Assembly: GCA_964598765.1 (NCBI GenBank)
Contig: CAZRCZ010000042.1
Location: 1-6,417, forward strand
From: CAZRCZ01 sp964598765
GTDB taxonomy: Bacteria > Sumerlaeota > Sumerlaeia > MVZB01 > JAJFLK01
Direction of reading: 5' to 3'
Length of the DNA stretch: 6,417 nucleotides
In this document: piece after piece, positions 1 to 5,765 of the stretch
Layout of the letters: the number at the start of each line of letters is the position of its first letter
Position numbering within the stretch: the stretch's first letter is position 1
The notes under the pieces: generated by a model
What the model saw: the letters and a program-made list of their open reading frames with translations, nothing else
Told to the model about the DNA's origin: nothing
Database searches by the model: none
Made by a program: the position numbers and the translations under genes

Positions 1-184
1 CCAAGGTCTGGCCGTCGGGGGATAAATCCACCGGATGAACCGGAGGAGTCTCCCAGTTGACGAAGGCTTGGGACCAACTCGTTGAAGGAAAAAAGAAGGG
101 GGCCATGAGCCAAGTCATTGCCGCCCAAATTCCGACCTTTCGCCGTGAAACTTTAATGATCCGATCCTTCAAAATCGCACACAC
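1..184 (-). CDS. Exported beta-propeller (SPDG-repeat) protein, N-terminal fragment
   Basis: Reading leftward, the frame is open from a GTG at 184-182 (directly after an in-frame TGA at 187-185) to the window edge: 61 codons, the rest outside. It shows a basic stretch (KVSRRK, residues 11-16), a hydrophobic core (VGIWAAMTWLMAPFFF, 17-32) and a small-residue site SQA near residue 40, which together look like a secretion signal. The mature part begins FVNWETPPVHPVDLSPDG. The pattern of an aromatic, HPV and then LSPDGQTL is typical of YVTN/YncE-like beta-propeller repeats, often found in exported proteins of PVC bacteria. The start is uncertain: GTG at 184 has a GGGA about 10 bases upstream, TTG at 172 lacks a ribosome site, and ATG at 118 or 106 would remove the basic part of the signal. 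The function of the full protein cannot be judged from the fragment. Confidence 0.6.
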   Translation of the reverse strand, partial: MCAILKDRIIKVSRRKVGIWAAMTWLMAPFFFPSTSWSQAFVNWETPPVHPVDLSPDGQTL

Positions 185-248
185 TCAATTTGATTCCCTA
201 CGACGCCGAATCTCCGGAATCCCCGAGAAATTCCATACACGCTACCTC

Positions 249-275
249 TGTATAACGCGCACCGTCATTCGTCAA
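249..275 (-). promoter_or_regulatory. Candidate promoter for the beta-propeller gene
   Basis: On the minus strand TTGACG (275-270) is a 5/6 match to a sigma-70 -35 box and TATACA (254-249) is a fair -10 box. The 15-base spacer is shorter than the usual 16-18, which lowers confidence. Transcription would begin near 242, giving about 58 bases of leader before the GTG at 184. Confidence 0.4.
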
Positions 276-555
276 TTTTAAGTTACAAGACGCAAGCGAC
301 CACGGTTGACATTAACCGACTCTGTCGCAGGCGCGCCACATCTATTTTCACAAAATCTCAATTTTGCGGGGGGATTCAACCACTTTGCTCTCCCCAAGAT
401 TGATAAGAAGCACAAGTCGCGCCAGATTCAGCCTCAATTTTTAGAATTGGCGCAACTTCACCAAAGCCAATTATTTTACCGGGAATGTAACGAAACGGGG
501 GCGACGATCAGCTTGTTCCAAATCGAACCTTGGTGTTCGCGATCAACAAGAACAA

Positions 556-574
556 GCTCTTATGTTTTGAGAGC
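556..574 (-). terminator. Weak candidate terminator after the ThuA gene
   Basis: Five bases past the minus-strand stop, GCTCT (574-570 read on the minus strand) can pair with AGAGC (560-556) around a nine-base loop. It is followed by the moderately T-rich TTGTTCTTGTTG. The stem has only 5 base pairs and the T run is interrupted, so it may be a weak or chance structure. Confidence 0.25.
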
Positions 575-577
575 GAG

Positions 578-1459
578 CTACTTTTTAGGATCGAGGTTCT
601 TGGCGAGTTCCTCGGCATCCGCGGATGCCGAAGCGATTCCCTCTTTTGGAATCTCCACCTTGGCTGACCAAAGAATGGCGTTCAGGATCAGCTTGCGAAA
701 ATTATCGTCCCCCCAATTCTTGTGGAAATGCGCGCCGGTGAATCCGAAACCGCGTCCGCCATCGGGGCGTTCGATGGCCCAAGCCAGAATTTCCTCCCGT
801 CCGGCGGCGGCCTGCGCGGCAGGGGTTTTGCGCGTGTCGTCGGGCGGCGTCGCGCGCAGAACGGCGGTCCCGGCGAACTTGTCGTTCGGAAACCGCATAT
901 TGTAATACCATTCGTCACGGATTTTGAAGGCTTTGACCCCGCGTGTGATCGGATGCCCTTCGGCGAGTTTCAGATCGGCGTCCCAATGCGGATTGATCGA
1001 ATAGCCCGTTTCGTAATAACCGCCGATCCATTTCAGAAACTCCGGTCCCCCCTTTTCTTTGGGAACCTCAACCGCGTAATGAATGCAGACCAATCCCGCA
1101 CCTTTATCCATCAAAGCGCCGACGACCTTAAGGTGATCGGCTTGAATGACCGGATGCCCCGCGCCCCCGTCCATATAGAGGACGACGGAATCAGCTCCGT
1201 CAAATGCTTTGGGATCGGCGGGCCAACCGTTGAAGTAAGCCGTTGTCTCAACGCTCGGAATTGCGTCGAGCCTTTTCTTGAGTAGCGTGATGCCCGCGTT
1301 GAATTCGTGTTCGCCTTTGCCATGACTCGGTCTTCCGGCGACCAGCACGATTTTCTTCTTTGCCGAGGCATACTCAGCCCCCGCGGACACGGGGACGCAG
1401 GTGGAAAACGCGGCCACGCAAAGGAAGACGGACCACAGCATTTTGAGGGTCGGTTTCAT
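578..1459 (-). CDS. Secreted ThuA-domain protein (class I amidotransferase-like fold)
   Basis: This 293-residue protein belongs to the ThuA-like family, a flavodoxin/class I glutamine-amidotransferase-like fold named after the rhizobial trehalose-utilisation protein. Its biochemical role in PVC bacteria is poorly defined and is often linked to sugar breakdown. Residues 1-28 form a signal peptide (MKPTLK, hydrophobic core, VSAGA cleavage region), so it acts outside the cytoplasm. Family signatures follow: KKKIVLVAGRPSHGKGEHEF (34-53), SVVLYMDGGAGHP (91-103), GLVCIHYAVEVP (122-133), HWDADLKLAEGHPITRG (158-174), DEWYYNMRF (182-190) and GFGFTGAHFHKNWGDDNFRK (237-256). The length is normal for a single-domain member, and the charged tail ending NLDPKK follows the domain. 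ATG at 1459 is supported by AAGG at 1469-1466, six bases upstream. The gene starts 16 bases after the CCA of tRNA-Glu, leaving no room for its own promoter outside the tRNA. The substrate cannot be assigned. Confidence 0.92.
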   Translation of the reverse strand: MKPTLKMLWSVFLCVAAFSTCVPVSAGAEYASAKKKIVLVAGRPSHGKGEHEFNAGITLLKKRLDAIPSVETTAYFNGWPADPKAFDGADSVVLYMDGGAGHPVIQADHLKVVGALMDKGAGLVCIHYAVEVPKEKGGPEFLKWIGGYYETGYSINPHWDADLKLAEGHPITRGVKAFKIRDEWYYNMRFPNDKFAGTAVLRATPPDDTRKTPAAQAAAGREEILAWAIERPDGGRGFGFTGAHFHKNWGDDNFRKLILNAILWSAKVEIPKEGIASASADAEELAKNLDPKK

Positions 1460-1475
1460 GGGTTACCTTGCCTTT

Positions 1476-1551
1476 TGGTAGCGCTAACGGGATTTGAACC
1501 CGTGTTTCCGGCGTGAGAGGCCAGCGTCCTAGACCCCTAGACGATAGCGCC
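1476..1551 (-). tRNA. tRNA-Glu (anticodon CTC)
   Basis: On the minus strand the cloverleaf is complete. Acceptor arms are GGCGCTA (1551-1545) and TAGCGCT (with a G-U first pair), then discriminator A (1479) and an encoded CCA (1478-1476). The D region has the TCGTCTAG...CTAGGAC pattern typical of bacterial tRNA-Glu. The anticodon stem CTGGC/GCCGG encloses the seven-base loop CTCTCAC, giving anticodon CTC, which reads GAG. The T arm contains ACGGG TTCAAAT CCCGT. The total is 76 bases including CCA. It lies immediately upstream of the ThuA gene on the same strand. Confidence 0.96.
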
Positions 1552-1617
1552 ACGGCGATTTCAGAACGACCCGCCCCCAAGCATCTCATTTTGAAATCCA
1601 AGGCGAGCGGTCCTTCT

Positions 1618-1646
1618 ACTCTATCGGCGACCCGCGCAAAGTTAAA
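1618..1646 (-). promoter_or_regulatory. Candidate promoter for tRNA-Glu (and probably the ThuA gene)
   Basis: On the minus strand TTTAAC (1646-1641) and TAGAGT (1623-1618) are separated by exactly 17 bases. Each box is an imperfect sigma-70 match. A start near 1611 would leave about 60 bases of leader before the tRNA. It diverges from the plus-strand promoter whose -35 box lies at 1686-1691, and an A-rich tract (1661-1672) lies between them. Confidence 0.4.
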
Positions 1647-1685
1647 GAAAAGATTGGATGAAAAAAAATTTATGCCGCGCGGATA

Positions 1686-1714
1686 TTGACAAACGCCTTT
1701 CCGGCGACTAAATT
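1686..1714 (+). promoter_or_regulatory. Sigma-70-type promoter of the L,D-transpeptidase-hisG-kdsB operon
   Basis: A perfect TTGACA (1686-1691), a 17-base spacer and TAAATT (1709-1714, 4/6 match to TATAAT) form the best promoter in the window. Transcription should start around 1720-1723, which is exactly where the first arm of the terminator hairpin begins. It is the only promoter I see ahead of the operon, so the downstream genes appear to depend on reading through that terminator. Confidence 0.65.
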
Positions 1715-1720
1715 GAAGCC

Positions 1721-1764
1721 CCGTAATCCGTTCCCAAGAGAGGCCCGGATTGCGGTTTTTTTTT
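1721..1764 (+). terminator. Intrinsic terminator in the leader (possible attenuator or short-RNA end)
   Basis: CCGTAATCCG (1721-1730) pairs with CGGATTGCGG (1746-1755) over 10 base pairs with one T-G wobble and a 15-base loop. Nine consecutive T follow (1756-1764). This is a textbook intrinsic terminator on the plus strand; the minus-strand reading has no T tract. It sits at the predicted transcript 5' end and 72 bases before the first gene, so it would end most transcripts at about 44 bases. The loop holds GAGAGGC (1738-1744), the exact complement of GCCTCTC (1765-1771) right after the T tract. The 3' arm GCGGTT (1752-1757) can also pair with AACCGC (1785-1790). Either could form a competing structure. 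I do not recognise a riboswitch class. Confidence 0.75.
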
Positions 1765-1835
1765 GCCTCTCGCCGCGGTCATTCAACCGCCAGCCAGTTT
1801 TTCCCCGTCGCCGCGAACCAAGGACGCGCAAGCTT

Positions 1836-3023
1836 ATGAAATCGCAGAAAGCCGTGATTTGGCTTTTTATCGGGGCCGTGTTGATCGCCGTCATCGGCGG
1901 AGCCGTGACCTTTGCCGTGATGAGTTTTCAGGAGCGTCGGCTGAACCGCGACCTCGGACTCGCGCAAAGTTTGCTGGATCAATCCAAATTCGACGACGCG
2001 GCCAAGGTCATCGACGGTCTGGCCGAACGAGGCAAGGGAACCGAAAAGTGGTATCCGCAACTCTTGGCCATGCGGTTGCAGTTGCAAAAAGCCAAAGGGG
2101 ACATGGCGGGAGCCAAAACAACCGCCGAGGCATTGCTGGATCCCAAGAGGGGCTACAAGGGAAACCAAGTCATTGACGCGCACATTGTTTTGGGGCAAGC
2201 CGCGTTGGACGCCGGCGACGCGCAGGGGGCCAAACCGCACTTCGAGAAAATCCTCCAACTCGCCGGCAAAGAAGAATACGGCGTGGACTCCGCGTCGCTC
2301 GGCTTGGCGCGGATTAAAATGGCTTCCGAGGGAGCGACCCCCGAACTGCGAACGGAACTGGAGAAACTAGCTGAACGATTCCCCGATTCCAAAATCAAAG
2401 GGGACATCGAATTTGCCCTCGGCCAATGCAACATGGCGTTGCTTTACTCCCCCGTCCAAAATGAGGGAGACCAAATCTACGAACTCCAAAAGGGCGACAG
2501 CATCTACGGCATCGCCCGCAAATTCAAAACCCCGCAGGAAGTCATCATGCGGGTCAACGGCATCACCAATCCGAGCCGACTTTCCATCGGCCAGCGCCTG
2601 AAAATTCCGAGTTTCGATTTTTCAATCATCGTGGACAAATCCACCAACACGATGACGTTGCTCAATCACGGCAGGTTTTTCAAACGCTACCAAGTGCGGA
2701 CGGGCAAAGTGGATTATTTGACCCCCGCCGGTGATTACAAGGTCAACAACAAAAAGAAAGACCCCGAATGGAACGACCCCAAGACGGGCAAGCGATTTGC
2801 CGCCGGCGATGCGGGCAATGAATTGGGAACGCGCTGGCTCGGATTCCAGGGAGCCAATCTCGGCATCCACGGCACGATCCACCCGGAAACCATCGGAACC
2901 TACGCCTCCAACGGTTGCGTCGGCATGTTGAAAGAAGATATTGAAGAATTATTTGATCTGGTTCCGGTCGGCACGCCGATCAAGATCACAGGAAAAATTC
3001 AGCAGAAGGGGAACGCCTCGTGA
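1836..3023 (+). CDS. Membrane-anchored LysM and L,D-transpeptidase (YkuD) protein
   Basis: This 395-residue protein probably cross-links or modifies peptidoglycan in the periplasm. Residues 1-5 are short and basic, and 7-29 form a membrane anchor (IWLFIGAVLIAVIGGAVTFAV). Residues 32-205 are helical with a TPR-like look (repeated AxxLLD, AHIVLGQAALDAGDAQGAKP, ASLGLARIKMA). A LysM domain covers about 213-257 (YELQKGDSIYGIARKF...LSIGQRLKIP) and would bind glycan. The YkuD catalytic domain is about 261-386, with His345 (GIHGT) and the nucleophile Cys361 in ASNGCVGML. The residue two after Cys is Gly363, where the family usually has Arg (SxGCxR), so activity may be altered. The start chosen is ATG 1836, with AAGGA at 1820-1824 (11-base gap) and the membrane anchor right after it. 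The open frame extends upstream, but those codons lie over the promoter and terminator. Its TGA overlaps the hisG start. Confidence 0.9.
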   Translation: MKSQKAVIWLFIGAVLIAVIGGAVTFAVMSFQERRLNRDLGLAQSLLDQSKFDDAAKVIDGLAERGKGTEKWYPQLLAMRLQLQKAKGDMAGAKTTAEALLDPKRGYKGNQVIDAHIVLGQAALDAGDAQGAKPHFEKILQLAGKEEYGVDSASLGLARIKMASEGATPELRTELEKLAERFPDSKIKGDIEFALGQCNMALLYSPVQNEGDQIYELQKGDSIYGIARKFKTPQEVIMRVNGITNPSRLSIGQRLKIPSFDFSIIVDKSTNTMTLLNHGRFFKRYQVRTGKVDYLTPAGDYKVNNKKKDPEWNDPKTGKRFAAGDAGNELGTRWLGFQGANLGIHGTIHPETIGTYASNGCVGMLKEDIEELFDLVPVGTPIKITGKIQQKGNAS

Positions 3024-3913
3024 GCAAAAAATCTTCCGCGACCCGTTCGCTCCGTCTGGCTTTGCCCAAGGGGAGCTTGCAAGAATCCACTTTCAAACTA
3101 TTCCGTTTGGCCGGATTCGATTTCAACGTTTCCAGCCGTTCGTATTTGGTCAATTCCGACGATCCCGAAGTCGAGGCGTTGCTGATTCGTCCGCAGGAAA
3201 TGGCGCGTTATCTCGAACATGGAAAATTCGACGTCGGTCTTACGGGATTGGATTGGGTTTTGGAGACCGAAGCCGACGTGCATGAAGTCGCCGTGTTGAA
3301 TTATTCCAAGGTTTCGATGCGGCCGGTGAAATGGGTGCTGGCTGTTCCGGAAAAAAGCGCGATCCGCTCAGTCAAGGATTTGCAGGGCAAGCGCGTCGCC
3401 ACGGAAGTCGTCAACCTGACGAAAAAATATCTCGCCAAGAACGGCGTCAAGGCCGAGGTCGAATTTTCTTGGGGCGCGACGGAAATCAAGGCGCACGAAT
3501 TCGTGGACGCCATCGTCGAAGTGACCGAAACCGGAAATTCCCTGCGGGCGAATAATTTGCGGATCGTGGATACAGTGCTCGAATCCAGCACGCGGCTGGT
3601 CGCCAACAAAACCGCGTGGCGTGATCCGTGGAAGCGCGAAAAGATCGAAAGCATGGCGTTGCTCCTGCAGGCGGCCATCGCCGCGCATGATCGCGTCGGA
3701 CTGAAAATGAACGTTCCGGTCAAGATGCAAAAGGAAATCATCGCCCTCCTTCCCGCGCTCACCTCTCCCACGATTTCGCCCTTGTCGAATTCCGATTGGG
3801 TCGCGGTCGAAACGATCATTTCCGAGTCGGTCGTAAAAAGATTGATCCCGGCGCTCCGTCGAGCGGGCGCACGCGGGATCATCGAATATCCGCTCAACAA
3901 GGTGATAGATTGA
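3020..3913 (+). CDS. hisG: ATP phosphoribosyltransferase, long form
   Basis: HisG catalyses the first, committed step of histidine synthesis: ATP plus PRPP to phosphoribosyl-ATP, in the cytoplasm. The 297 residues match the long form, which has its own C-terminal regulatory domain and needs no HisZ. Signatures are LRLALPKGSLQEST (11-24), RPQEMARYLEHGKFDVGLTG (57-76), the PRPP-site region DAIVEVTETGNSLRANNLRI (163-182), and an ACT-like C-terminal part (about 226-297) ending AGARGIIEYPLNKVI. The long form is normally hexameric and inhibited by histidine. The start is GTG at 3020, supported by AAGGGG (3006-3011) eight bases upstream. GTG overlaps the TGA of the transpeptidase gene (GTGA), which suggests translational coupling. 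No other his gene is visible; the neighbours are cell-envelope genes. Confidence 0.96.
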   Translation: MSKKSSATRSLRLALPKGSLQESTFKLFRLAGFDFNVSSRSYLVNSDDPEVEALLIRPQEMARYLEHGKFDVGLTGLDWVLETEADVHEVAVLNYSKVSMRPVKWVLAVPEKSAIRSVKDLQGKRVATEVVNLTKKYLAKNGVKAEVEFSWGATEIKAHEFVDAIVEVTETGNSLRANNLRIVDTVLESSTRLVANKTAWRDPWKREKIESMALLLQAAIAAHDRVGLKMNVPVKMQKEIIALLPALTSPTISPLSNSDWVAVETIISESVVKRLIPALRRAGARGIIEYPLNKVID

Positions 3914-4668
3914 AGGTCGTCGGCGTCATCCCCGCGCGTTACGGTTCGACCCGGTTTCCGGGCAAGGCGCTGGTGTCGCTTCACGGCAAACCTCTGATCC
4001 TCCACGTCGTGGATCGCGTCCGGGAGGCTTCTCTATTAAATCATTTTTGCGTTGCCACGGATGACGACCGGATCGCCGAGGCGGTTCGGTCGACGGGATG
4101 CGAGGTCGCGTTGACCTCGAAAAACTGCGCAACCGGAAGCGACCGCATCGCCGAGGTCGTTCGCAAGCAAGGCAAGGATTGGGACATCATCGTCAACATT
4201 CAAGGGGACGAGCCGTATATCTCGCCGACGGTGATTGACGCGGTGGTTGAAGCATTGATGGCCTCGCCCGATTGCGGCGTCTCGACGGCGATGGTCCCGA
4301 TTTTGAGGAAGGAAGATTTTTATTCGCCTCACGTCGTCAAGGCCGTCGCCGATTCGCAGGGGCGCGCGCTTTATTTTTCCCGCTCGCCGATTCCCTCCCC
4401 CGATCGTCTGACGCCCGAAGAATTGCGCGCCGAGGATTTTTGCTGGGGAATGAAACATCTGGGAATTTACGCCTATCGGAAGGCGATTTTGATGGATTTC
4501 ACGCAATGGCCGCAGACGCCTTTGGAAAAACGGGAGCGATTGGAGCAATTGCGATTGATGGAACACGGCATCCGGATTCGCATCGTGGAGGTCGCGCACG
4601 ATTCCATCGGCGTGGATACGCCGGAGGAATTGGCGGAATTGGAAGGGATCTCGATTAACCGGAAATAA
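3910..4668 (+). CDS. kdsB: 3-deoxy-manno-octulosonate cytidylyltransferase (CMP-Kdo synthetase)
   Basis: KdsB activates Kdo with CTP to give CMP-Kdo for the lipopolysaccharide inner core, in the cytoplasm. With the start at TTG 3910 it has 252 residues, the usual length. Motifs in order: VIPARYGSTRFPGKAL (6-21, nucleotide binding), VATDDDRIAEAV (48-59), TGSDRIAEVV (75-84), VNIQGDEPYISP (95-106; Asp100 is the expected metal ligand), LYFSRSPIP (154-162), HLGIYAYRK (183-191), TPLEKRERLEQLR (203-215) and GVDTPEEL (234-241). TTG 3910 is preferred because the conserved MKVVGVIPAR begins there and AAGGTG (3899-3904) lies five bases upstream. An ATG at 3796 in the same frame would add 38 unrelated residues read from within hisG. 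TTG overlaps the hisG stop (TTGA). Its substrate CTP is made by PyrG, encoded 1.4 kb downstream beyond the insertion. Confidence 0.96.
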   Translation: MKVVGVIPARYGSTRFPGKALVSLHGKPLILHVVDRVREASLLNHFCVATDDDRIAEAVRSTGCEVALTSKNCATGSDRIAEVVRKQGKDWDIIVNIQGDEPYISPTVIDAVVEALMASPDCGVSTAMVPILRKEDFYSPHVVKAVADSQGRALYFSRSPIPSPDRLTPEELRAEDFCWGMKHLGIYAYRKAILMDFTQWPQTPLEKRERLEQLRLMEHGIRIRIVEVAHDSIGVDTPEELAELEGISINRK

Positions 4669-4685
4669 AATACGAGGAGAGAAAT

Positions 4686-5108
4686 ATGGCGAAATTACTG
4701 GTTCAAATTACAAGAGACGTTATGCAAATTAAGCGTGAAATCTTCTGGGGTGACAAGTTGGTATATCTTCTGGTTGCCGACAGACGGATACAGTATCCTC
4801 ACGCCCGTTCGCGGATCGCATATGTTGGAACGACTCAAAACGGAATTAGCCGGATCGCGAGTAGTGCCGCTGATCGGGCAGAAGACCTTCTCGACAGCTA
4901 CGGAGTAAGGTTTTTCCACGTTTACACTGTTACCTGCACTCCGCGCCGAAATATGGAAACTTGGAAAAAACTCGAACACGCTCTGATACAGGAATTGAAG
5001 GAGATGTACGGGGATTGTCCTTGGCTTAATGCGCGTGGAGGCAACCGGGAGGCACAACGTCCTTTCTCCAAGACCCGTCTCAGAAATATTCTGGAGGAAT
5101 TTGAATGA
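4686..5108 (+). CDS. Small GIY-YIG-type nuclease-like protein
   Basis: This 140-residue protein shows a diverged GIY-YIG layout. VYLLV (26-30) stands for GIY, AYVGTTQNG (45-53) for YIG with Tyr46, and Arg56 or Arg64 could be the catalytic arginine. Glu97 sits in KKLEHALIQELKEMYGD (95-110), and Asn115 in PWLNARGG (112-119) is in the usual terminal-Asn position. The 17 residues between GIY and YIG are more than the usual ten or so, and 31-44 form a basic insertion (ADRRIQYPHARSRI). No extra DNA-binding domain is present; the tail (120-140) is basic then acidic. ATG 4686 has a strong ribosome site, GAGGAGA at 4674-4680. It starts 17 bases after the kdsB stop, so it may ride on that operon. Base composition looks more AT-rich than kdsB, suggesting later arrival. 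GIY-YIG members include homing, restriction and repair nucleases; I cannot say which applies, and a non-catalytic role is possible. Confidence 0.6.
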   Translation: MAKLLVQITRDVMQIKREIFWGDKLVYLLVADRRIQYPHARSRIAYVGTTQNGISRIASSAADRAEDLLDSYGVRFFHVYTVTCTPRRNMETWKKLEHALIQELKEMYGDCPWLNARGGNREAQRPFSKTRLRNILEEFE

Positions 5109-5172
5109 ATGAACGTAGGTAGACCTGTCTGCGGTGAAGGTAAACAACGGCAACCGCCCGACGATGAACGTG
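5109..5172. other. Spacer between the GIY-YIG gene and the first hairpin module
   Basis: These 64 bases contain no coding signal. Small features are AGACCTGTCT (a short palindrome, about 5121-5130) and GCGGT (5131-5135), which can pair with ACCGC (5153-5157). Neither matches the GAA-loop hairpins that begin at 5173. Confidence 0.4.
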
Positions 5173-5258
5173 TCAACCCCGAAGGGGTTGAATTTGAATA
5201 GCCGTGGGTGAAACCCACGGAAAGCAGACCACAAAAAAATCAACCCTGAAAGGGTTGA
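5173..5258 (+). repeat. Triple-hairpin module 1 (left of tnpA)
   Basis: Three perfect hairpins, each with an 8-base-pair stem and a GAA loop. H1 is TCAACCCC-GAA-GGGGTTGA (5173-5191); after the 10-base linker ATTTGAATAG comes H2, CCGTGGGT-GAA-ACCCACGG (5202-5220). After a 19-base A-rich linker comes H3, TCAACCCT-GAA-AGGGTTGA (5240-5258). H3 ends 17 bases before the tnpA start and contains the only purine-rich AAAGGG near it, so it may limit tnpA translation when folded. Confidence 0.9.
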
Positions 5259-5275
5259 ACAAAATAAACCATGAA

Positions 5276-5722
5276 ATGTCCACTTACACCCAAATTCTCT
5301 ACCACGTCGTCTTCACCACCAAGAACCGAAGACGGCGCCTTTCCAAGGACAAACGCGAACCGCTTTTTCGCTACATTTGGGGCGTCGTCAAAAATAATCA
5401 ATGTCATCTTTATCGAATCAACGCCGTGGAGGATCACGTGCATCTCTTGACCAGCCTCCATCCCACCGTGCCGTTGGCCGATTTGGTGAAAGACATCAAG
5501 ATCAGCTCGGCCTTATGGATCAAAGAAAAAGGCGTGTTTCTTGGTTTTGACCATTGGCAGGACGGATATGGGGCGTTTACGGCGTCGTATGACCGAAAAG
5601 ATGAATTGATCGCCTATATCAAAGGGCAGGAAGATCATCACAAAAGGGTTTCGTTTCAGGATGAATTGAAGAAGCTTTTGAAGGATGCGGGGGTAAAATT
5701 TGATGAAAAATATCTGGCTTAG
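5276..5722 (+). CDS. tnpA: IS200/IS605-family Y1 transposase (TnpA / RAYT-like)
   Basis: This 148-residue HUH single-strand transposase would cut and join DNA at hairpin-marked ends through a tyrosine-DNA link. The length is normal and the gene looks intact. The fold begins YTQILYHVVFTTKNRR (4-19). The HUH metal motif is DHVHLL (53-58; His54 and His56). The catalytic tyrosine is Tyr114 in IAYIKGQEDHHKR (112-124), with Gln118 and the following histidines in family positions. The C-terminal FQDELKKLLKDAGVKFDEKY (127-146) is typical. The start is ATG 5276; ATG at 5271 is out of frame, and further upstream the frame only reads the hairpins. There is no good ribosome site: the nearest AAAGGG (5249-5254) lies 21 bases away inside hairpin H3, suggesting low or regulated translation. 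Modules of three hairpins flank it in inverted orientation. No TnpB is present. Confidence 0.93.
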   Translation: MSTYTQILYHVVFTTKNRRRRLSKDKREPLFRYIWGVVKNNQCHLYRINAVEDHVHLLTSLHPTVPLADLVKDIKISSALWIKEKGVFLGFDHWQDGYGAFTASYDRKDELIAYIKGQEDHHKRVSFQDELKKLLKDAGVKFDEKYLA

Positions 5723-5740
5723 GGTTGTTCATTCATTGTT

Positions 5741-5765
5741 CGACCCCTTCGGGGTCGGAATTTTT
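5741..5765 (+). terminator. Hairpin plus T run after tnpA, candidate terminator
   Basis: CGACCCC-TTC-GGGGTCG (5741-5757) is a 7-base-pair GC-rich stem 18 bases after the tnpA stop. It is followed by GAA and five T (5761-5765). It is also the innermost hairpin of repeat module 2, so the same sequence may serve both as element end and as transcription terminator. The three-base gap before the T run weakens the call. Confidence 0.4.

Larger units (their letters stand above)
185..577. other. Intergenic gap with no convincing gene
   Basis: These 393 bases lie between the stop of the ThuA gene and the start of the beta-propeller gene. No frame on either strand gives a protein-like translation with a start and ribosome site. 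The only signals I see are the candidate promoter at 249-275, a weak hairpin at 556-574 just after the ThuA stop, and a small inverted repeat CAATT/AATTG at 435-449 inside a wider GCGCCA/TGGCGC pair (419-453). None of these resembles a known RNA family. Confidence 0.5.

Noticed and set aside
57..281. 74-codon plus-strand frame at the left edge
   Set aside because: It overlaps the signal peptide region of the minus-strand beta-propeller gene and its promoter; no ribosome site or motif.
306..311. Perfect TTGACA on the plus strand
   Set aside because: No -10-like hexamer lies 16-18 bases downstream and there is no plus-strand gene to serve.
722..1285. Plus-strand open frame opposite the ThuA gene
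   Set aside because: It is antisense to a gene with clear family motifs, a signal peptide and a ribosome site; its translation looks random.
1686..1835. Upstream extension of the L,D-transpeptidase reading frame
   Set aside because: The frame is open but covers the promoter and terminator, and the membrane anchor follows ATG 1836 directly, with AAGGA upstream.
3796..3909. Upstream ATG extension of kdsB
   Set aside because: The extra 38 residues are read out of frame from hisG and are not KdsB-like; the conserved N-terminus starts at TTG 3910 with a good ribosome site.
4922..5218. Minus-strand open frame starting MGFTHGYSNSTP
   Set aside because: Its N-terminus is a translation of hairpin H2, the linker and H1; the rest is antisense to the GIY-YIG gene. 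The same peptide recurs in the minus-strand frame 5803-6057 from module 3, so both are repeat artefacts.
4695..5243. 182-codon minus-strand frame opposite the GIY-YIG gene
   Set aside because: It lacks a ribosome site, starts in the repeat module and shows no recognisable motif, whereas the plus frame has a strong ribosome site and motif pattern.
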